From positions 3,178,046 to 3,242,045 of the forward strand of contig NC_052514.1 of assembly GCF_014356525.2 (NCBI RefSeq): a DNA stretch of 64,000 nucleotides, in the 5' to 3' direction. The notes beneath the pieces were generated by a model. The model searched no databases. It had not been told where the DNA came from and saw only the letters and a list, made by a program, of their open reading frames with translations. Below are positions 10,984-22,239 of this stretch, piece by piece. Both the position numbers and the translations under genes were made by a program. The DNA is from Nilaparvata lugens (Eukaryota; Arthropoda; Insecta; Hemiptera; Delphacidae). The stretch's first letter is position 1. Each line of letters begins with the position of its first letter.

Positions 10984-11537
10984 GACCGAGCGAAGTGAGG
11001 TCTAAGATTCAAGTCGACGGTTTGACATTTCTCTTAGGGTCGTTTGCACAGTGACAGTTTAAACTAAATTTCATTTTAAACTGGATTAAATCCGTATCAA
11101 GTCTCGTTTGTTATAATGTGGTTCATATTTAGTTTAAGCCACCAGCTGATTAAATTCAGTTAAGCTTTCACTGTTCAAACGGCCCTTAATGTTTAAATGT
11201 TATATGTTGCGCATTTACGGCGAAACGCGGTAATAGATTTTTCATGAAATTTGACAGGTATGTTCCTTTTTAAATTGCGCGTCGACGTATTTACAAAGTT
11301 TTTGGAAATTTTGCATTTCAAGGATAATATAAAAGGAAAAAGGAGCCTCCTTCATACGCCAATATTAGATTAAAAATCAGATTATAGAATTATTCATCAT
11401 AAATCAGCTGACAAGTGATTACACAGATGTGTGGAGAAGCCAAGTCCATTGCTGTATTTCCATAAGGTCTATAGTTTCAATCAGGTACTTGTGGATGAGA
11501 ATACTGCGTGAGGTCTACTGTTCATAGAACTACTAGT
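10984..11537 (-). repeat. 420-bp repeat interrupted by a MITE
   Basis: The minus-strand copy starts at TTGACCGAGCGAAGTGAGG and ends near CATAGAACTACTAG. It is split at 11037-11185 by a GGGCCGTTTGCACAG-family MITE. Outside the insertion it matches the uninterrupted copies. Confidence 0.8.
11037..11185. mobile_element. MITE, PIF/Harbinger-like (TTA target site)
   Basis: The 149-bp element has inverted ends GGGTCGTTTGCACAGTGACAG-like and CACTGTTCAAACGGCCC. It is flanked by TTA on both sides, while uninterrupted copies of the host repeat have a single TTA (CTCTTAATG). A 3-bp TTA/TWA target duplication is characteristic of PIF/Harbinger elements, which supports but does not prove that assignment. 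Confidence 0.75.
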
Positions 11538-11834
11538 CTAGATTCAAGTGAATTGTGGTGGGTTGACAATGAATATAATTATTATATGAGATGATAAAAA
11601 CTACTGCCTATCAAGTAGAAAGATATTCATTATCTGACATGGATAGATCACAATATTCACATTAGGTATCTATCCAAAATTTCGTTTACCACTTAATGTT
11701 CCAGCCCAATTTCACGTTTCAATCTCGTTAACGTCATTTTATTTTAATGAGGATTAAGTTCTCTTCATCACTGATTTATCAGCATACCTTAATATGGTTC
11801 AGTTTGATTCGAGACTATGGAGATAAAGCCATCT
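11538..11834. other. No gene seen; unique AT-rich DNA
   Basis: No recurring repeat or reading frame was recognised. Confidence 0.5.
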
Positions 11835-12205
11835 ATATCTTCCTGTTTCTGTACAAATACAGATATAATGAGAATAGCATCAGATGATGAAAAGTGAAAT
11901 GCTCGTGTTCGTGATGCATAAGTCTGTAGGTACGCACCCTAATATAAATTTCACTGATATATATACAAGGTTTTTGGAAATTTTGCATTTCAAGGATAAT
12001 ATAAAAGGAAAATGGAGCCTCCTTCATACGCCAATATTAGAGTACAAATCAGACTAGAGAATTATTCACAAATCAGCTGATAAGTGATTACACTGATGTG
12101 TGGAGAAGCCAGTCCGTTCCTGTATTTCCATAAGGTCTATAGTTTCAATCAGGTACTTGTGGATGAGAATACTACGTGAGGTCTACTGTTCACAGAACTA
12201 TTACT
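11835..12205 (-). repeat. MITE fragment joined to a truncated 420-bp repeat
   Basis: The first about 110 bases resemble one arm of the TAAGGTGCGTACAGAT palindromic MITE (ending GGTACGCACCCT). From about 11960 the sequence is the 420-bp repeat in minus orientation, missing its CGAAGTGAGG end, through to CACAGAACTATTACTAG. Confidence 0.6.
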
Positions 12206-12208
12206 AGA

Positions 12209-12375
12209 AATTTATTTATTTATTTTCATTAATTTATTGTACAAAATACTACAATCATAATATAATTATGACATTTTAAGGAAAAAGTAGGCTGAGCTCG
12301 TACTATTTCTCTCCAAAATTTTGATAAAAAGTTAATATTGTCCAAAGGTTGAGGTTATGCTATTTAACAATTTAA
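12209..12375 (-). repeat. Retroposon 3' tail (TTTATTTATTT start)
   Basis: The segment opens with a TTTATTTATTTATTTTCATT run and continues with AT-rich sequence ending near CTCTCCAAAATTTTGAT. The layout resembles other minus-strand non-LTR tails in the window. No coding sequence. Confidence 0.4.
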
Positions 12376-13021
12376 CTGTTAACTCAAGCTAATAGCTCTT
12401 TTGCCTTGTAGTTCTTTTTTCGTGAAGCTATGTGACGCTTGTAGTCTTTCATACTGTGCCTTTCTTATAAACTCTCACCCCAACAAAACAGTAATAAAAT
12501 CCTATACTCTGCTATCTCCTCTTCCCATGCTATCTTTCCTCAATGATACAGCCAACAAACCCTATAACTTTATTTTCGAAACCTGCACCACAAATTTCAC
12601 ATTTTATCGTTCTAATGATGTGACCCTCTTTAACATTAGTTTATCGATAGCATCGGCTCCATACTCATGTGCATATTGTACCGTGTACCCCTATTTTCGG
12701 AACCCGCTTCAGGGGTCATGCCCTTTTTGGGGCTAGAGTGCCCCTTTTTGACCCCGGTTGGAGCAGAAGAGAGAGCTGAGTGGGCCTCGGCAGCGCCACG
12801 TTATTGATCAGGGGGTGGATGAGGTGGAGGGAGGGTTAGAGGAGGAGGAGGAGGAGGAGGAGTAAGAGAGGATGAAGAAGGGATACTTCTCTGCTTACTA
12901 CGCGCTATCAACTAAGGTATGCCCCAACTACCTTTGCAATGTGCTATATGCCTGGCGCGACCGGGTTTTGTCAAAATTTAGGAAGCAGGTTTATGGATTT
13001 TCCAAAGTTTCTTTGTGATAA
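12376..13021. other. No supported gene; GGA-rich patch
   Basis: A 111-codon frame (12401-12736) opens from TTG and has no recognisable motif. The sequence is locally GC-richer, with 'gaccccggttggagcag' and an AGG/GGA run at about 12825-12865. It could be an unrecognised old repeat. Confidence 0.4.
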
Positions 13022-13981
13022 TCTATATCTATATAATTATATAAAAGCAAATGGCACTCACTCACTGACTCACTCACTCACTCGCAGACCTAAAAATCTA
13101 CCGGACCAAAAAGTTCAAATTTGGTAGGTATGTTCAGTTGGCCCTTTAGAGCCGCACTAAGAACGGATTTGAAAAAAAATCCAAAGATACGCCCAAAATC
13201 TGCGTTTTTCTAGCGTTTTCTCAGCTTTATCGAGAACAAATGAACAGACAATGTTCAAATTTAGTACAGGGTGTAATAAGGTTGTGTTAGAAGGAATTTG
13301 CAATAACGTCAAAGATACGCCCAAAATCTGCGGCTTTCCAGCGTTTTTTTAGCGTTTTCTCAGCTTTATCGAGATCAAATGAACAGACAATGTTCAAATT
13401 TAGTACAGAAGCTCAGCTAGGGTGTAATAATGTTGTGTTAGAAGGAATTTGCAATAACGTCAAAGATGCGCCCATAATTAGCGTTTTTTTTTTTTGCTTT
13501 TTGCAGGACCAAAAACGTTCAAATTCGGTAGGTATGTTCAGTTGGCCCTTTACAGGCGTTTTTCCAGCGTTTTTAGCGTTTTCTCAGCTTTATCGAGATC
13601 AAATGAACAGAAAATGTTCTAATTTACTACAGAAGCTCAGCTGGGGTGTAATAATGTTGTGTCAGAAGGAATTTGAAATAACGCCAAAGATACGCCCAAA
13701 ATTAGCGGATTTTTACGTTTTCTCAGTTCTTTCATCAGAATTTTGTGATGAGGTGACTTTGATATTTCATCAAAGATACGCCCAAAATCAGTGTTTTTCT
13801 CAGCTTTTCTGCATTTTCTCAGTACTATGACTTTCTGATAGAATGAAGCATGCTCAATTGAGAAATCCAAGCGAGCGAAGCGAGCCCGCTGATCTCACTC
13901 TTGGATGATCCAGTCGGGGGTCCAGGGGGCGGAGTCCCCCTGCTAGACGGATATGGCGAGCGAAGCGAGCCTGACGGCTAG
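13022..13981 (+). mobile_element. Non-autonomous Helitron-like element, complete
   Basis: It starts TCTATATC after an A and ends GACGGCTAG before a T. This matches Helitron rules: TC start, CTRR-type end and insertion between A and T. A hairpin-prone GGCGAGCGAAGCGAGCC lies about 10 bases before the end. The interior has CACTCACTCACTGACTC repeats and several tandem units of about 190 bp containing AAGATACGCCCAAAATCTGC and 'aacaaatgaacag'. No Rep/helicase gene is present, so it would be mobilised in trans. The 146-codon frame here is repeat read-through. Confidence 0.75.
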
Positions 13982-14274
13982 TCTATAATATAATTATATC
14001 AAAGTTATTATATTATTTCAGTTTGTTATAACTTAGCCTACATGGAAATGAAATAAATAAATATGAAAACTTGTATGAATTTAAGTAGGCTCGTATATTT
14101 ATTGGTTGAGTATGGTTGTTCTACAAGACAAGACAAAAAACTCCTCGTCGCCCAGCTGACTTTTAAACAGTGTTGCCACACTCTGGCAACATAATGAATA
14201 ATATGATTGAATAAATGTAATGTCTCTGAAATAATGTAATGGCGTAAATGGCGGCACTTTTAAATATAATATAA
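13982..14274. other. No gene seen
   Basis: AT-rich DNA between the Helitron-like element and the next repeat. The 66-codon minus-strand frame at 14099-14299 has no recognisable features. Confidence 0.4.
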
Positions 14275-14719
14275 TAATAGAAAGAGCTGGCTTATACACG
14301 TACGGGATAGGAAAATTATGTTTGACGCATCATCACGTCTGAACTACTGGACTGATCAACTTGAAATCTTTCATATAGATTCTTGATAATTTACCGAGGA
14401 TGGTTATAGGACTATTTTCAATTCTTCATTACGTCAAGTTTTCAGTTTATCAAGTTTTAAAATAGACCCTAGCGGAGTACGGGTTACCTGATAGTCTTTA
14501 ATATGATAAAGGAAAGAATTAGCTTTACACGAACAGGATAGGAAATTCGCGAATATCCGTCTGAACTACTAGACTGATTGACTTGAAATTTCGCATATAG
14601 ATTCTCAATTTCCGAGGATGGTTGTAGCATATTTTGAATTCTTTAAGATCTCAGTAGGTCAAGTTTTCAGTTTGTCAAGTTTTAAATCAGACATTTGCGT
14701 AGCACGGGGGGCTACCTGT
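14275..14719 (-). repeat. Two adjacent minus-strand copies of a dispersed repeat
   Basis: Two successive units (about 14275-14500 and 14500-14719) both contain 'gtctgaactact.gactgat', 'cgaggatggtt' and 'caagttttcagttt.tcaagtttt'. Each ends near a 'gtagcacgg.. gctacctgtta'-like motif. They match 9595-9930 and 60700-61080 in the opposite orientation, and they diverge from one another. Confidence 0.65.
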
Positions 14720-14889
14720 TAAGGTGCGTACAGATTTACGCGCCGCGAACATGAGCAATTCACTTATAATCAGCTGATGCTAAGCTTTTTATATCTGTAT
14801 CTTTCCGTTTCTGTAAAAATACAGATATAGTCAGCTGATTAAAAGTGAATTGCTCATGTTTGCGGCGCGTATATCTGTACGCACCTTTA
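14720..14889. mobile_element. Palindromic MITE (TAAGGTGCGTACAG family)
   Basis: Nearly the whole element is an inverted repeat: TAAGGTGCGTACAGATTTAC to GTATATCTGTACGCACCTTTA, with GAGCAATTCACTTxTAATCAGCTGA in both arms. Other copies are at 31752-32041 (internally duplicated) and, in part, at 11835 and 15160. Confidence 0.85.
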
Positions 14890-15159
14890 GTAATGAATTA
14901 TAATTGAGTCTTTGTTATAATTATTACTGGAAGCATATTTGTTATGCCGGGTGAGACTCGATTACGGCGTAATATACGTGAGGTTTTAGATTTGTCAACT
15001 CTCATTAATTTATGTTTCTTCAATAAATCGACATTGAAGATTGAGTTCAATCTTAGAGGAGAGATAGCATAAGCTATAGGTATCTTTGATTTCCCCTTCA
15101 ATCTTTTGTTATCTTTTCTCTATGATTTAATATACTGAGATTTTTCTGAGACTCCTTCT

Positions 15160-15223
15160 AAAGCTAAGTACAGACTTGAGCGCCACGAACACGCGCTAAA
15201 CTTCACTTATTATCATAAATAAT
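15160..15223. repeat. Partial arm of the TAAGGTGCGTACAG MITE
   Basis: 'aaagctaagtacagacttgagcgccacgaacacg' is a diverged copy of one arm. Upstream 14890-15159 shows no gene; the 67-codon minus-strand frame there is unsupported. Confidence 0.45.
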
Positions 15224-15612
15224 ATCGGGGCACCGAGCTTTGCTCGTTATTTTCATTTATTGATAAACAGAACACAATTCTTTAAAATGATAGTGTTTAT
15301 ATTTTACAGCTGGCCATACGTCAGCTTATGAATTTCTGGGATGAGATGTTTCGATTTTCCACAGACAGAGTGCGTCTCATTCACTTTTTTATTATCCACA
15401 GACGTCGAAAGTTTCAGCTGTTTTTCCAAGGATGAAGTCAGCGAGTTTTCCCAGGGATGAGACCTAGTGCAATCGAATTTCCATATCATAAACCTACCAT
15501 GTTCCAAATTTCGTGAAAATCGTTAGAGCCGTTTTCGAGATCCGGTGAAATAGAAACTTATAAACATCTAAACATATGAACAGAAATTGCTTGTTTAATA
15601 GTATAGTATATA
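15224..15612 (+). repeat. Dispersed repeat starting at a GAGC-hairpin ('ggggcaccgagctttgctcg')
   Basis: It contains 'tttttccaaggatga', 'gcgagttttccca', 'gatgagacctagtgcaatcgaat' and 'cgagatccggtgaaat', and ends near 'attgcttgtttaatagtatag'. A second copy, interrupted by a MITE, lies at 30245-30875. It is non-coding here; the short frames do not match a known protein. Confidence 0.6.
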
Positions 15613-15814
15613 AATAACCAAATATAAAGATAGATACAGAAATTGCTCGCTTAATATAATAGGATATCTATATTTGTTCAGAAAAAGTAAGGTACTTGAT
15701 AAACGTAGTTTCAGCTGTTGAAAAGTGAAATCCGCGAATTCTTGCGATTCTATCCCCTAAGGCTCTTGTCGCTCAGGAATAAAGTCATTTACGAAACTGA
15801 CATTACAAGAAGAA

Positions 15815-16340
15815 AAATGCCAAAGATACGCCCAAAATCTGCGTTTTTCAGCGTTCTCGTGCTTTTTCTCAGCTTTTCCAAGAACTAATTGGCAAAAAAT
15901 AATTCAAATTTGGTACAGAAGCTCAGCTAGGATCTAGAAATTCAGACTTTAAATTTACACCACATATATGCCCGATTTCATAGCGTTTTTCTGCGATTTC
16001 TCAGAGTTTACAATAACTAATTGAGAGAAAATGTTCGAATTTGTTACACATTTACTGCTTCGATCTTCTCTAGGTTCTAGAAATGTTAAGGACTTAGAAA
16101 TTTTACGGAATTTACATTTACATTTTATGACCAAAATCGACGTTTTTCGTCGTTTTTCTGCTTGGTCTCAGTCAACTGGTAATTGATTCGATCCTAAAAA
16201 TGTTTATTTAGAGGAAGCAAGCTCAGACGAAGAATGTGAGCGAGTCTGCTGTTCTCATCCCTGGATGATTATGTCGGTGGTTCAGGGCACGGAGCTCCCT
16301 GGCTGGACGGATAAAGCGAGCGGAGCGAGCCTGCCGGCTA
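15815..16340 (+). mobile_element. Diverged, 5'-truncated Helitron-like element
   Basis: It shares 'caaagatacgcccaaaatctgcgtttttc', 'cagaagctcagctagg' and a 3' end 'aagcgagcggagcgagcctgccggcta' with the complete element at 13022-13981, at clearly lower identity. The 5' TCTATATA end is missing. The end reads GGCTAC rather than GGCTAG. Confidence 0.55.
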
Positions 16341-16776
16341 CTATTTTATAATGTTGATTTATTTTCCATTTGTGATCAAATACTGTACTATGAAACTATT
16401 TATTTGATCTATGCATCTCTTTCAAAACTGAATGTTCTTTTTTTATGGGACAATCATTTCATCCCTTCATCAAAATCTGGGCTCCCTGGTGTTTCCTGAT
16501 ATCAGAGAAAACTCATACAGAAACTTATAAGATTGTTTTATTGTATGCTGATTTATAAATAGATCTGAATGTTTTATCTGTATGTAACAAGGTTGCAAGA
16601 AATGCATCGTTACTTTAGAAAGCTAGAACAAAGATCATTCGGTTTCTCTGAACGGTTGTAGGAAATTTATATCCTTGCCTTAGTCCCTATAACTGTAAAT
16701 GGAATAGGGAAAACAGACTTCCAAGGCTATTTCTTGTCCATTCATTCAAGCAATGACCCAGATTCGTTTCAAGAAG
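16341..16776. other. No gene seen
   Basis: AT-rich sequence with no recognised repeat or reading frame. Confidence 0.45.
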
Positions 16777-16950
16777 CTTTCTTTCCCCTTTTTCTCTCTT
16801 TCTTTCCCTTTTCCTCCCCTTTCTTTCCGTTTTCATCCCCTTTATTTCCCTTTTTCTACACTTGCTTTCCATATCCCTCCCCTTTCTTTCCCTTTCTCTC
16901 CCATTTCTTTCCCTTTTCCTCCCCTTTCCTTCTCCTTTTTCCCTTTTTCA
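16777..16950. repeat. Pyrimidine-rich microsatellite (CCCTTTCTTTCC)
   Basis: The plus strand is nearly pure C/T in irregular TTTCCC, TTTCTTTCCC and CCTCCCC units, so all frames stay open and give false Phe/Pro/Ser-rich ORFs on both strands. Mirror-like polypurine-polypyrimidine tracts of this kind can form triplex (H-DNA) structures. Confidence 0.8.
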
Positions 16951-17414
16951 GAGGAAACTTCCTTCCTTCACAACCATGTTTCCCAGTAAGTAACTCATCG
17001 TCATTTGTCCGTTAATTTTTTTCTCTCTTTTTTGCTTTATTTCGTAGTTAGTCAGCTTCTTTTAGCTTCTCTTTCCCTCTAATTATGATCTGCTCTATTC
17101 TTTCTCGCTCGTCTCGTGTTGCGAACTCTATTTAGAGTTAGTTGTGTCTCTTCATTCACATTTTGCTCTCAATAGATTTAGATTCAGTGAATATAGTCAG
17201 CGTTCGATGAATGGGAAGCATATTGATGTTGATAAGAAATGCTGACTGTAGCTTGAAATTTCTTTCTCAGCCTGTGATGTCTTATTCTATCTGCTTGAAA
17301 CTTCTTGAATTAAGAGTTTTTTCTCTTTCTTTGTTGTTTCCTTTTCTCTCACTTTTTCGTCCATTCTTATTTCTCTCTCAGCGTTCTCTGTCTCTTATCT
17401 CTCTCTCTTATCTG
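16951..17414. other. No gene seen; T- and CT-rich
   Basis: Moderately pyrimidine-rich with short CTCT runs and no recognised repeat family. Confidence 0.4.
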
Positions 17415-17688
17415 TTTGGTAGAGAGTTAGTGGGGAGGATATTTTTAATATTCTTTCCGAAGAATGGACATTGATATGTCCAAAGCTCCGCCAATTTATG
17501 TAGATGCATAACAATATAATTATCTATAGTTATTCTATTACAAATTACTTTTTCATATCATATACAGTTCAATAATTATTTTCTCAGTCTATATTATGTA
17601 AATTCATCTATAATTTTGCTGTATTGTAAACTATGTTATAAGTGTATAAGCCAGTATATATTGTAATCTACATAAATAAAGTACTCAG

Positions 17689-17727
<39 letters not shown>
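17415..17727 (+). repeat. Retroposon 3' end with long TCAA tail
   Basis: Plus-strand copy, TTTGGTAGAGAGTTAGTGGG to AAAGTACTCAGTC, followed by about nine TCAA/AATC repeats. It has the longest tail of the five copies. Confidence 0.75.
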
Positions 17728-17816
17728 GCTGTGATCTTTCAGCTCATCTTCTCAAATTCTTTTTTTAATTCTCTGTGGATCTTTAGTTTATTCAGTTAGG
17801 AATTTGTCATGACTTT

Positions 17817-18424
17817 CGACATTTTCTGTTCATTTGTTCTCGATAAATTTTGGGCGTATCTTTGGCGTTATTTCAAATTCCTTCTAACACAACATTATTA
17901 CACCCTAGCTAAGCTTCTGTACTGAACTTGTACAATTTCTGTTCATTTGTTCTCGATAAAGCTGAGAAAAAACGGAAAAACGCTAATTTTGGGCGTATCT
18001 TTGACGTCATTGCAAATTCCTTCTAACACAACATTATTACACCCTAGCTGAGCTTCTGTACTAAATTTGAACATTCTCTGTTCATTTGTTCTCGATAAAG
18101 CTGAGAAAACGCTAAAAAACGCTATAAAAACGCTAATTTTGGGCGTATCTTTGACTTCATTGCAAATTCCTTCTAACACAACATTATTACACCCTAGCTG
18201 AGCTTCTGTACTAAATTTGAACAACATTCTCTGTTTATTTGTTCTCGATAAAGCTGAGAAAACGCTGGAAAACCGCTGATTTTGGGCATATCTTGGGAAA
18301 TTTTTCCAAATTCGTTCTTAGTGCGCCTCTAAAGGCCAACTGAACATACCTACCAAATTTGAACGTTTTTGGTCCGGTAGATTTTTAGTTCTGCGAGTGA
18401 GTGAGTAAGTGAGTCAGTCAGTCG
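17817..18424 (-). mobile_element. Helitron-like fragment with three or more tandem internal units
   Basis: On the minus strand it carries the ACTGACT/GAGTGAGT start region (lacking the TCTATATA terminus) and repeated units of about 120-170 bp. Each unit contains ACAGAAGCTCAGCTAGGGTG, 'aatgttgtgttagaaggaatttg' and 'aaagatacgcccaaaat'. The 3' hairpin end is absent. The 94-codon ORF is the unit read through. Confidence 0.65.
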
Positions 18425-18744
18425 GAGCGGACTTGAAAGTCCTAACTCCGCCAAAAAAGAATTAATTTCAACTGGAAGCATCAAGGGATGATGGTTGACA
18501 GTTTGAAGTGAGACTCACTGCAAGCACCTTACATGATTTTCCCGTCTCATTAATCACTGCAAACCTAGTTCTTGCCCCTCTCTGCCATCCAATTGTCATC
18601 AGAGAGGTGAATGAAAGTGGCGCTGAGATGTGTTTGTGGTCCCAACTAGTCTGGCTGTCTGATGGTGTTCTACATTCTCTATTCATTCATAAAACCACAG
18701 CACACTCACTCACTCACTCACTCACTGGTGTTTGTTAGTCTTTC
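18425..18744. other. No supported gene; ends in a CACT microsatellite
   Basis: Unique-looking sequence followed by ACTCACTCACTCACTCACTC at about 18702-18727. Short opposing frames exist here without recognisable motifs. Confidence 0.4.
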
Positions 18745-19580
18745 TCCAAATGCGAGAAATAGAGAGAGAGTGAGTGACAGCGAGAAAGTGAGAGAATGTG
18801 TCAGAGAAAGAGTAAGAAGTAGTAAGAGAAAGAGAGTATGGGGTAGAGAGAGAGAGAGAGAGTGTGGAAGTGACAGAATGTGTCAGAGAAAGAGTGAATA
18901 GAATTGATTTGAATGAATGACTGCCTTTATTTTGACCTAGGAGGGCGAAGTTAGGGCGCAGTCGGCCCTCTCTTACATTTAACCCTTCAATACAATACTA
19001 AATTATAATTTAACAACGATACTCAGTAAAATAAAAATGAAACAAAACAATATTTTTATGAAAAAATAGTAAAAATAATAATAATAAGTGGATTAGTTGA
19101 ATGAACTTGAAAGTAGAGCATTCTTCTATATAGTAAGAGAGAGTAGGTTTGTGTTTGTTCGTTTGTTCGCATCAAAAAATGTCAACTTGTTGATTGCATA
19201 CCGGAAAAACGGGAATGATTTAGATCTCCAAATTTTGAACATAGATTCTAAAAATATCAATCTCGTGATTTATAAAATGATTTAAATGACTTAAGACTTA
19301 ATATATAAATGGGTAGTGAGTGAGAAGTAGTAAGAGAAAGAGAGTGCGGGGTAGAGAGAGAGAGAGATTGAGAAAGTGGGGTAGAGAAAGTGAGGAAGTG
19401 AGAGAATGTGTCAGAAAAAGAGTGAGTAAGAAGTAGTTTAAGAGAGAGATTGTAAGATAGAGAGATAGTGAGAAAGAAAGTGAGAGTGTGGGATAGAGAG
19501 ATAGTGAGAGAGAAAGTGAGAGTGTGGGATAGAGAGATAGTGAGAGAGAAAGTGAGAGTGTGGGATAGAGAGATTGATTG
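18745..19580. repeat. GA-rich degenerate arrays around retroposon-tail sequence
   Basis: Degenerate GAGAGTGAGAAAG arrays lie at 18745-18900 and 19310-19575; the second contains a regular GATAGTGAGAGAGAAAGTGA repeat. Between them, 18905-19090 resembles a retroposon 3' end ('ctgcctttattttgacctagga' ... 'ccctctcttaca'). The Ser/Leu-rich minus ORF is repeat read-through. Confidence 0.65.
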
Positions 19581-19954
19581 GTTCATTTATTTTTCTCCTG
19601 GCATGGAGATTGATTGATCTATTAGGGCGGAGTTAGGACTCCTGGTCCTCTCTGCCACACAGCCCTTTTCAAAATAAGAGAAAATTTACATAAGAATACA
19701 AAAATAATAGATTATATATGTAATAATATTACATAAGATTAATAAAAATAAATAAAATTCTTAATCAAAATACAATCACATATATAATAAAAGAGAGTCT
19801 TAAGCTTAATTTATTAATACAATTTCAAAACTAACTAAATAAATTCTATAAGAAAACCTTTAAGAAATGAAGATCTAATCAAGTTGCCATTCACTCACAC
19901 ATGCACACAAAACAACCCTAAAAACGAAGATTTTGCAATGTATAATAATTATCA

Positions 19955-19957
<3 letters not shown>
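19581..19957. repeat. Retroposon-tail-like segment
   Basis: 'ggttcatttatttttctcctggcatgg' and 'gggcggagttaggactcctggtcctctctgcc' resemble the tail at 18905-19090 ('agggcgaagttagggcgcagtcggccctctctt'), suggesting diverged members of one family. The remainder is AT-rich. Confidence 0.4.

Positions 19958-20027
<70 letters not shown>
19958..20027. repeat. (GA)n microsatellite
   Basis: About 35 uninterrupted GA dinucleotides, followed by degenerate GAGTGA sequence. Confidence 0.95.
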
Positions 20028-20030
<3 letters not shown>

Positions 20031-20154
20031 AGTGAGAGAATGTGTCGGAGAAAGAGTGAGTAAGAAGTAGTAAAAGAGAGAAACATTGAGAATGAATGTT
20101 TACATTATTTCAGAATGTGTTGGAGAAGAGTGAGTGAGAAGTGGTTAGTTGATT

Positions 20155-20460
20155 GGTTGATTGATTGATTGATTGATTGAATGAGTACTTTATTTATGTT
20201 GATTACAATATATACTGGCTTTTACACTTATATAGCTTACAATACAGCAAAATTATAGATGAATTTACATAATATAGACTAAGAAAATAATTATTGAAAT
20301 GTATATGATATGAAAAAAGCAATTTGGAATAAATTGGAGTACAAATAACTATAGATAATTATATTGTTATTCATCTACATGAATTGGCGGAGCTTTGGAC
20401 ATATCAATGCTCATTCTCCAGAAAGAATATTCTAAATATCCTTCCCACTAACTCTGTACC
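20155..20460 (-). repeat. Retroposon 3' end with TCAA tail
   Basis: Minus-strand copy bearing GATTGATTGATTGATTGA at its tail. It is flanked on both sides by GA-rich repeats, so it inserted into a microsatellite region. 20461-20660 is GA-rich, and 20661-21097 has no recognised feature. Confidence 0.7.
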
Positions 20461-21097
20461 AGAGAGAGTGAGAGAGAAAGAGAGAGTGTGGGATGGAGAG
20501 AGAGTGAGTGAGAAGTAATTATAGAGAGAAAACTTTGAGAATGAATGTTTACATTATTTCAGAATGTGTTAGAGATGGAGTGAGTGAGAAGTGGTGAATT
20601 GAGAGTGAGAGAGAGAAACATTGAGAGAGAGAGAGAGAGAATGATTGTGAGAGAATCTCATAGAAGAGTATCTCAGCTTTGTGATTACAGTGCATTGGTA
20701 GGCAGACTTGGACTCCCTTTGCTTCCCCTATGAATGCATTACTGCTGTTTGTACGTACATTCATTGTTCATTCATTCATTCCTTTCATTCATTCTCTCAT
20801 TCAACTCTCTCCTCTTGTTCTCCATTCCATTCTAATTCATTCTTGTAAACAGGATATCTCTTCCTTGTTCTTTTTTGTATTCGCTCCTTGTTTTAGTTCA
20901 ACATAATCTGTCTTGTTTTTTATAGTCTTTGTTTTAATTCTAGTCATCCTACTTGGGTAGAATTTCATTGATAAAACATGCTAAATTTTGAAATGACTCT
21001 CATTTTGAACTAGTTGTTATTCAATTTAATAAAAAAGGATACTTGATAACATCTTACGTTACTCTATAACACCACGTTATAATGGCATTAATCATGT

Positions 21098-22034
21098 TTT
21101 TCGCCCCTTTTGGATGTAATGAGCTGGTTTTCGTGCGTCATATGGAGGCCGAAAATGATTGTTTCCTGACCAGGCCGGTAAAAGTTTTACGGCCCTAGGG
21201 CTGTAAAATAACCTTGAAGTCAGCTGATTCTGATTTGATGTGAACGTGTTTACAAAATGGTTTATGAAAGGGAATCAGTTTATGCTTCTACAATTGAATA
21301 AGTATTCTGCAATAAGATACTATCATTTTATTTGGATGAATAAAATACAGATAAGATATATATTATAAACTATTCAAATTCGATTTTCAGAGTAGGATAC
21401 AACTTCTAACCTAAACTTCCGATAAGATATACTAACTTCCTAACTTTCTAACTTCCTAAAATACAGATAAGATATATATTATAAACTATTCAAATTCGAT
21501 TTTCAGAGTAGGATACAACTTCTAACCTAAACTTCCGAGGTCAATGACAACAAGCATTGTTGACGTTGACATTCAGATTGGCCAAATTTCAAGTGTGCTA
21601 AAACAGTGATCAAAAAACTTCATTATTTGTGTTTATTATTCAAGAATCAAAACATTTATAATAATATCATCTTATTGTCATTTGGAAGAATAAAAGTATA
21701 AACTCAACCTCTCACATAATTGAACATAATCTTTTAGGTTATTTAGACAAATCAGAATAAAAAATGAAAATACTTGGACAATTTCCTAATATTCAGATTA
21801 CCTCAGATTGCTAGAGCTATGACCTTCCTGTTTGCTTTCGAAAGTGCCTAATAAACAATTATTCTCATATTTATATTGTTTATTTTCTGTGTGGCGAAAA
21901 ATAGCGTTCGCACCACGGGCAAAAATGTTTTTCCAGCTCTCAATCTTTTCTAGTCCTCGGCCCACGGCCTCGGACTTGAAACCCGATTTCGAGCCGGAAA
22001 TGTCTCATTTTCGGCCTAGGTGCGAATATACTAT
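21098..22034 (+). mobile_element. Modular repeat, copy C (interior type 1)
   Basis: The left end contains 'tggatgtaatgagctggtt' and 'cgtcatatggaggccgaaa'. The right end contains GGCGAAAAATAGCGTTCGCA, the palindrome CCTCGGCCCACGGCCTCGG and AGGTGCGAATATACTA. The interior includes a direct duplication of about 80 bp (starts near 21345 and 21458) and an arm of the fold-back element seen at 121-665. Copy D (44689-45580) has the same ends and interior. Copies A and B have the same ends but another interior. Confidence 0.65.
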
Positions 22035-22124
22035 TAAAGCATCTAAATTTAAAAATCTATGTTGTGAAAATGATTAAGGACTGAACATTTTGTGAAGTGA
22101 ACAACTGACTTAACCTATATCGGA

Positions 22125-22235
22125 CTATGTGTAACCTTACGTAAATTTGGGAGAGGAATAGCACAAGGTTACCTTATCTTTTCTCTCCCTATCATTTTGA
22201 TTATGTACTTATTGTATCAATCAATGAAGAATAAA
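22125..22235 (+). repeat. Retroposon tail ('aatttgggagaggaatagcacaagg')
   Basis: It ends in 'ctcccta tcattttgat.atgtacttattgtatc.aatcaatgaagaataaag'. The same tail is at 39775-39960 (-), 40700-40830 (+), 42935-43015 (+, partial) and 59610-59656 (+, partial). Confidence 0.6.
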
Positions 22236-22239
22236 GAAT

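Noticed and set aside
12401..12736. 111-codon ORF
   Set aside because: Starts at TTG, no motif, and the reverse strand of the region resembles an old dispersed repeat.
13390..13830. 146-codon ORF with recurring blocks
   Set aside because: The blocks are tandem units of the Helitron-like element, also open at 17943-18227 and 31584-31790 in the opposite orientation; nothing protein-like is conserved.
16734..17015. Phe/Pro/Ser-rich ORFs on the plus strand and a Lys/Glu/Arg-rich ORF on the minus strand
   Set aside because: Open only because the tract is nearly pure pyrimidine on one strand.
21832..22077. Frame shared by three loci (WRKIAFAPxAKMFF...) that looks conserved at protein level (also 45361 and 59149)
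   Set aside because: The DNA itself is the conserved end module of a non-coding repeat, with palindromic GGCCTACGGCC; the flanks have no common start or stop.
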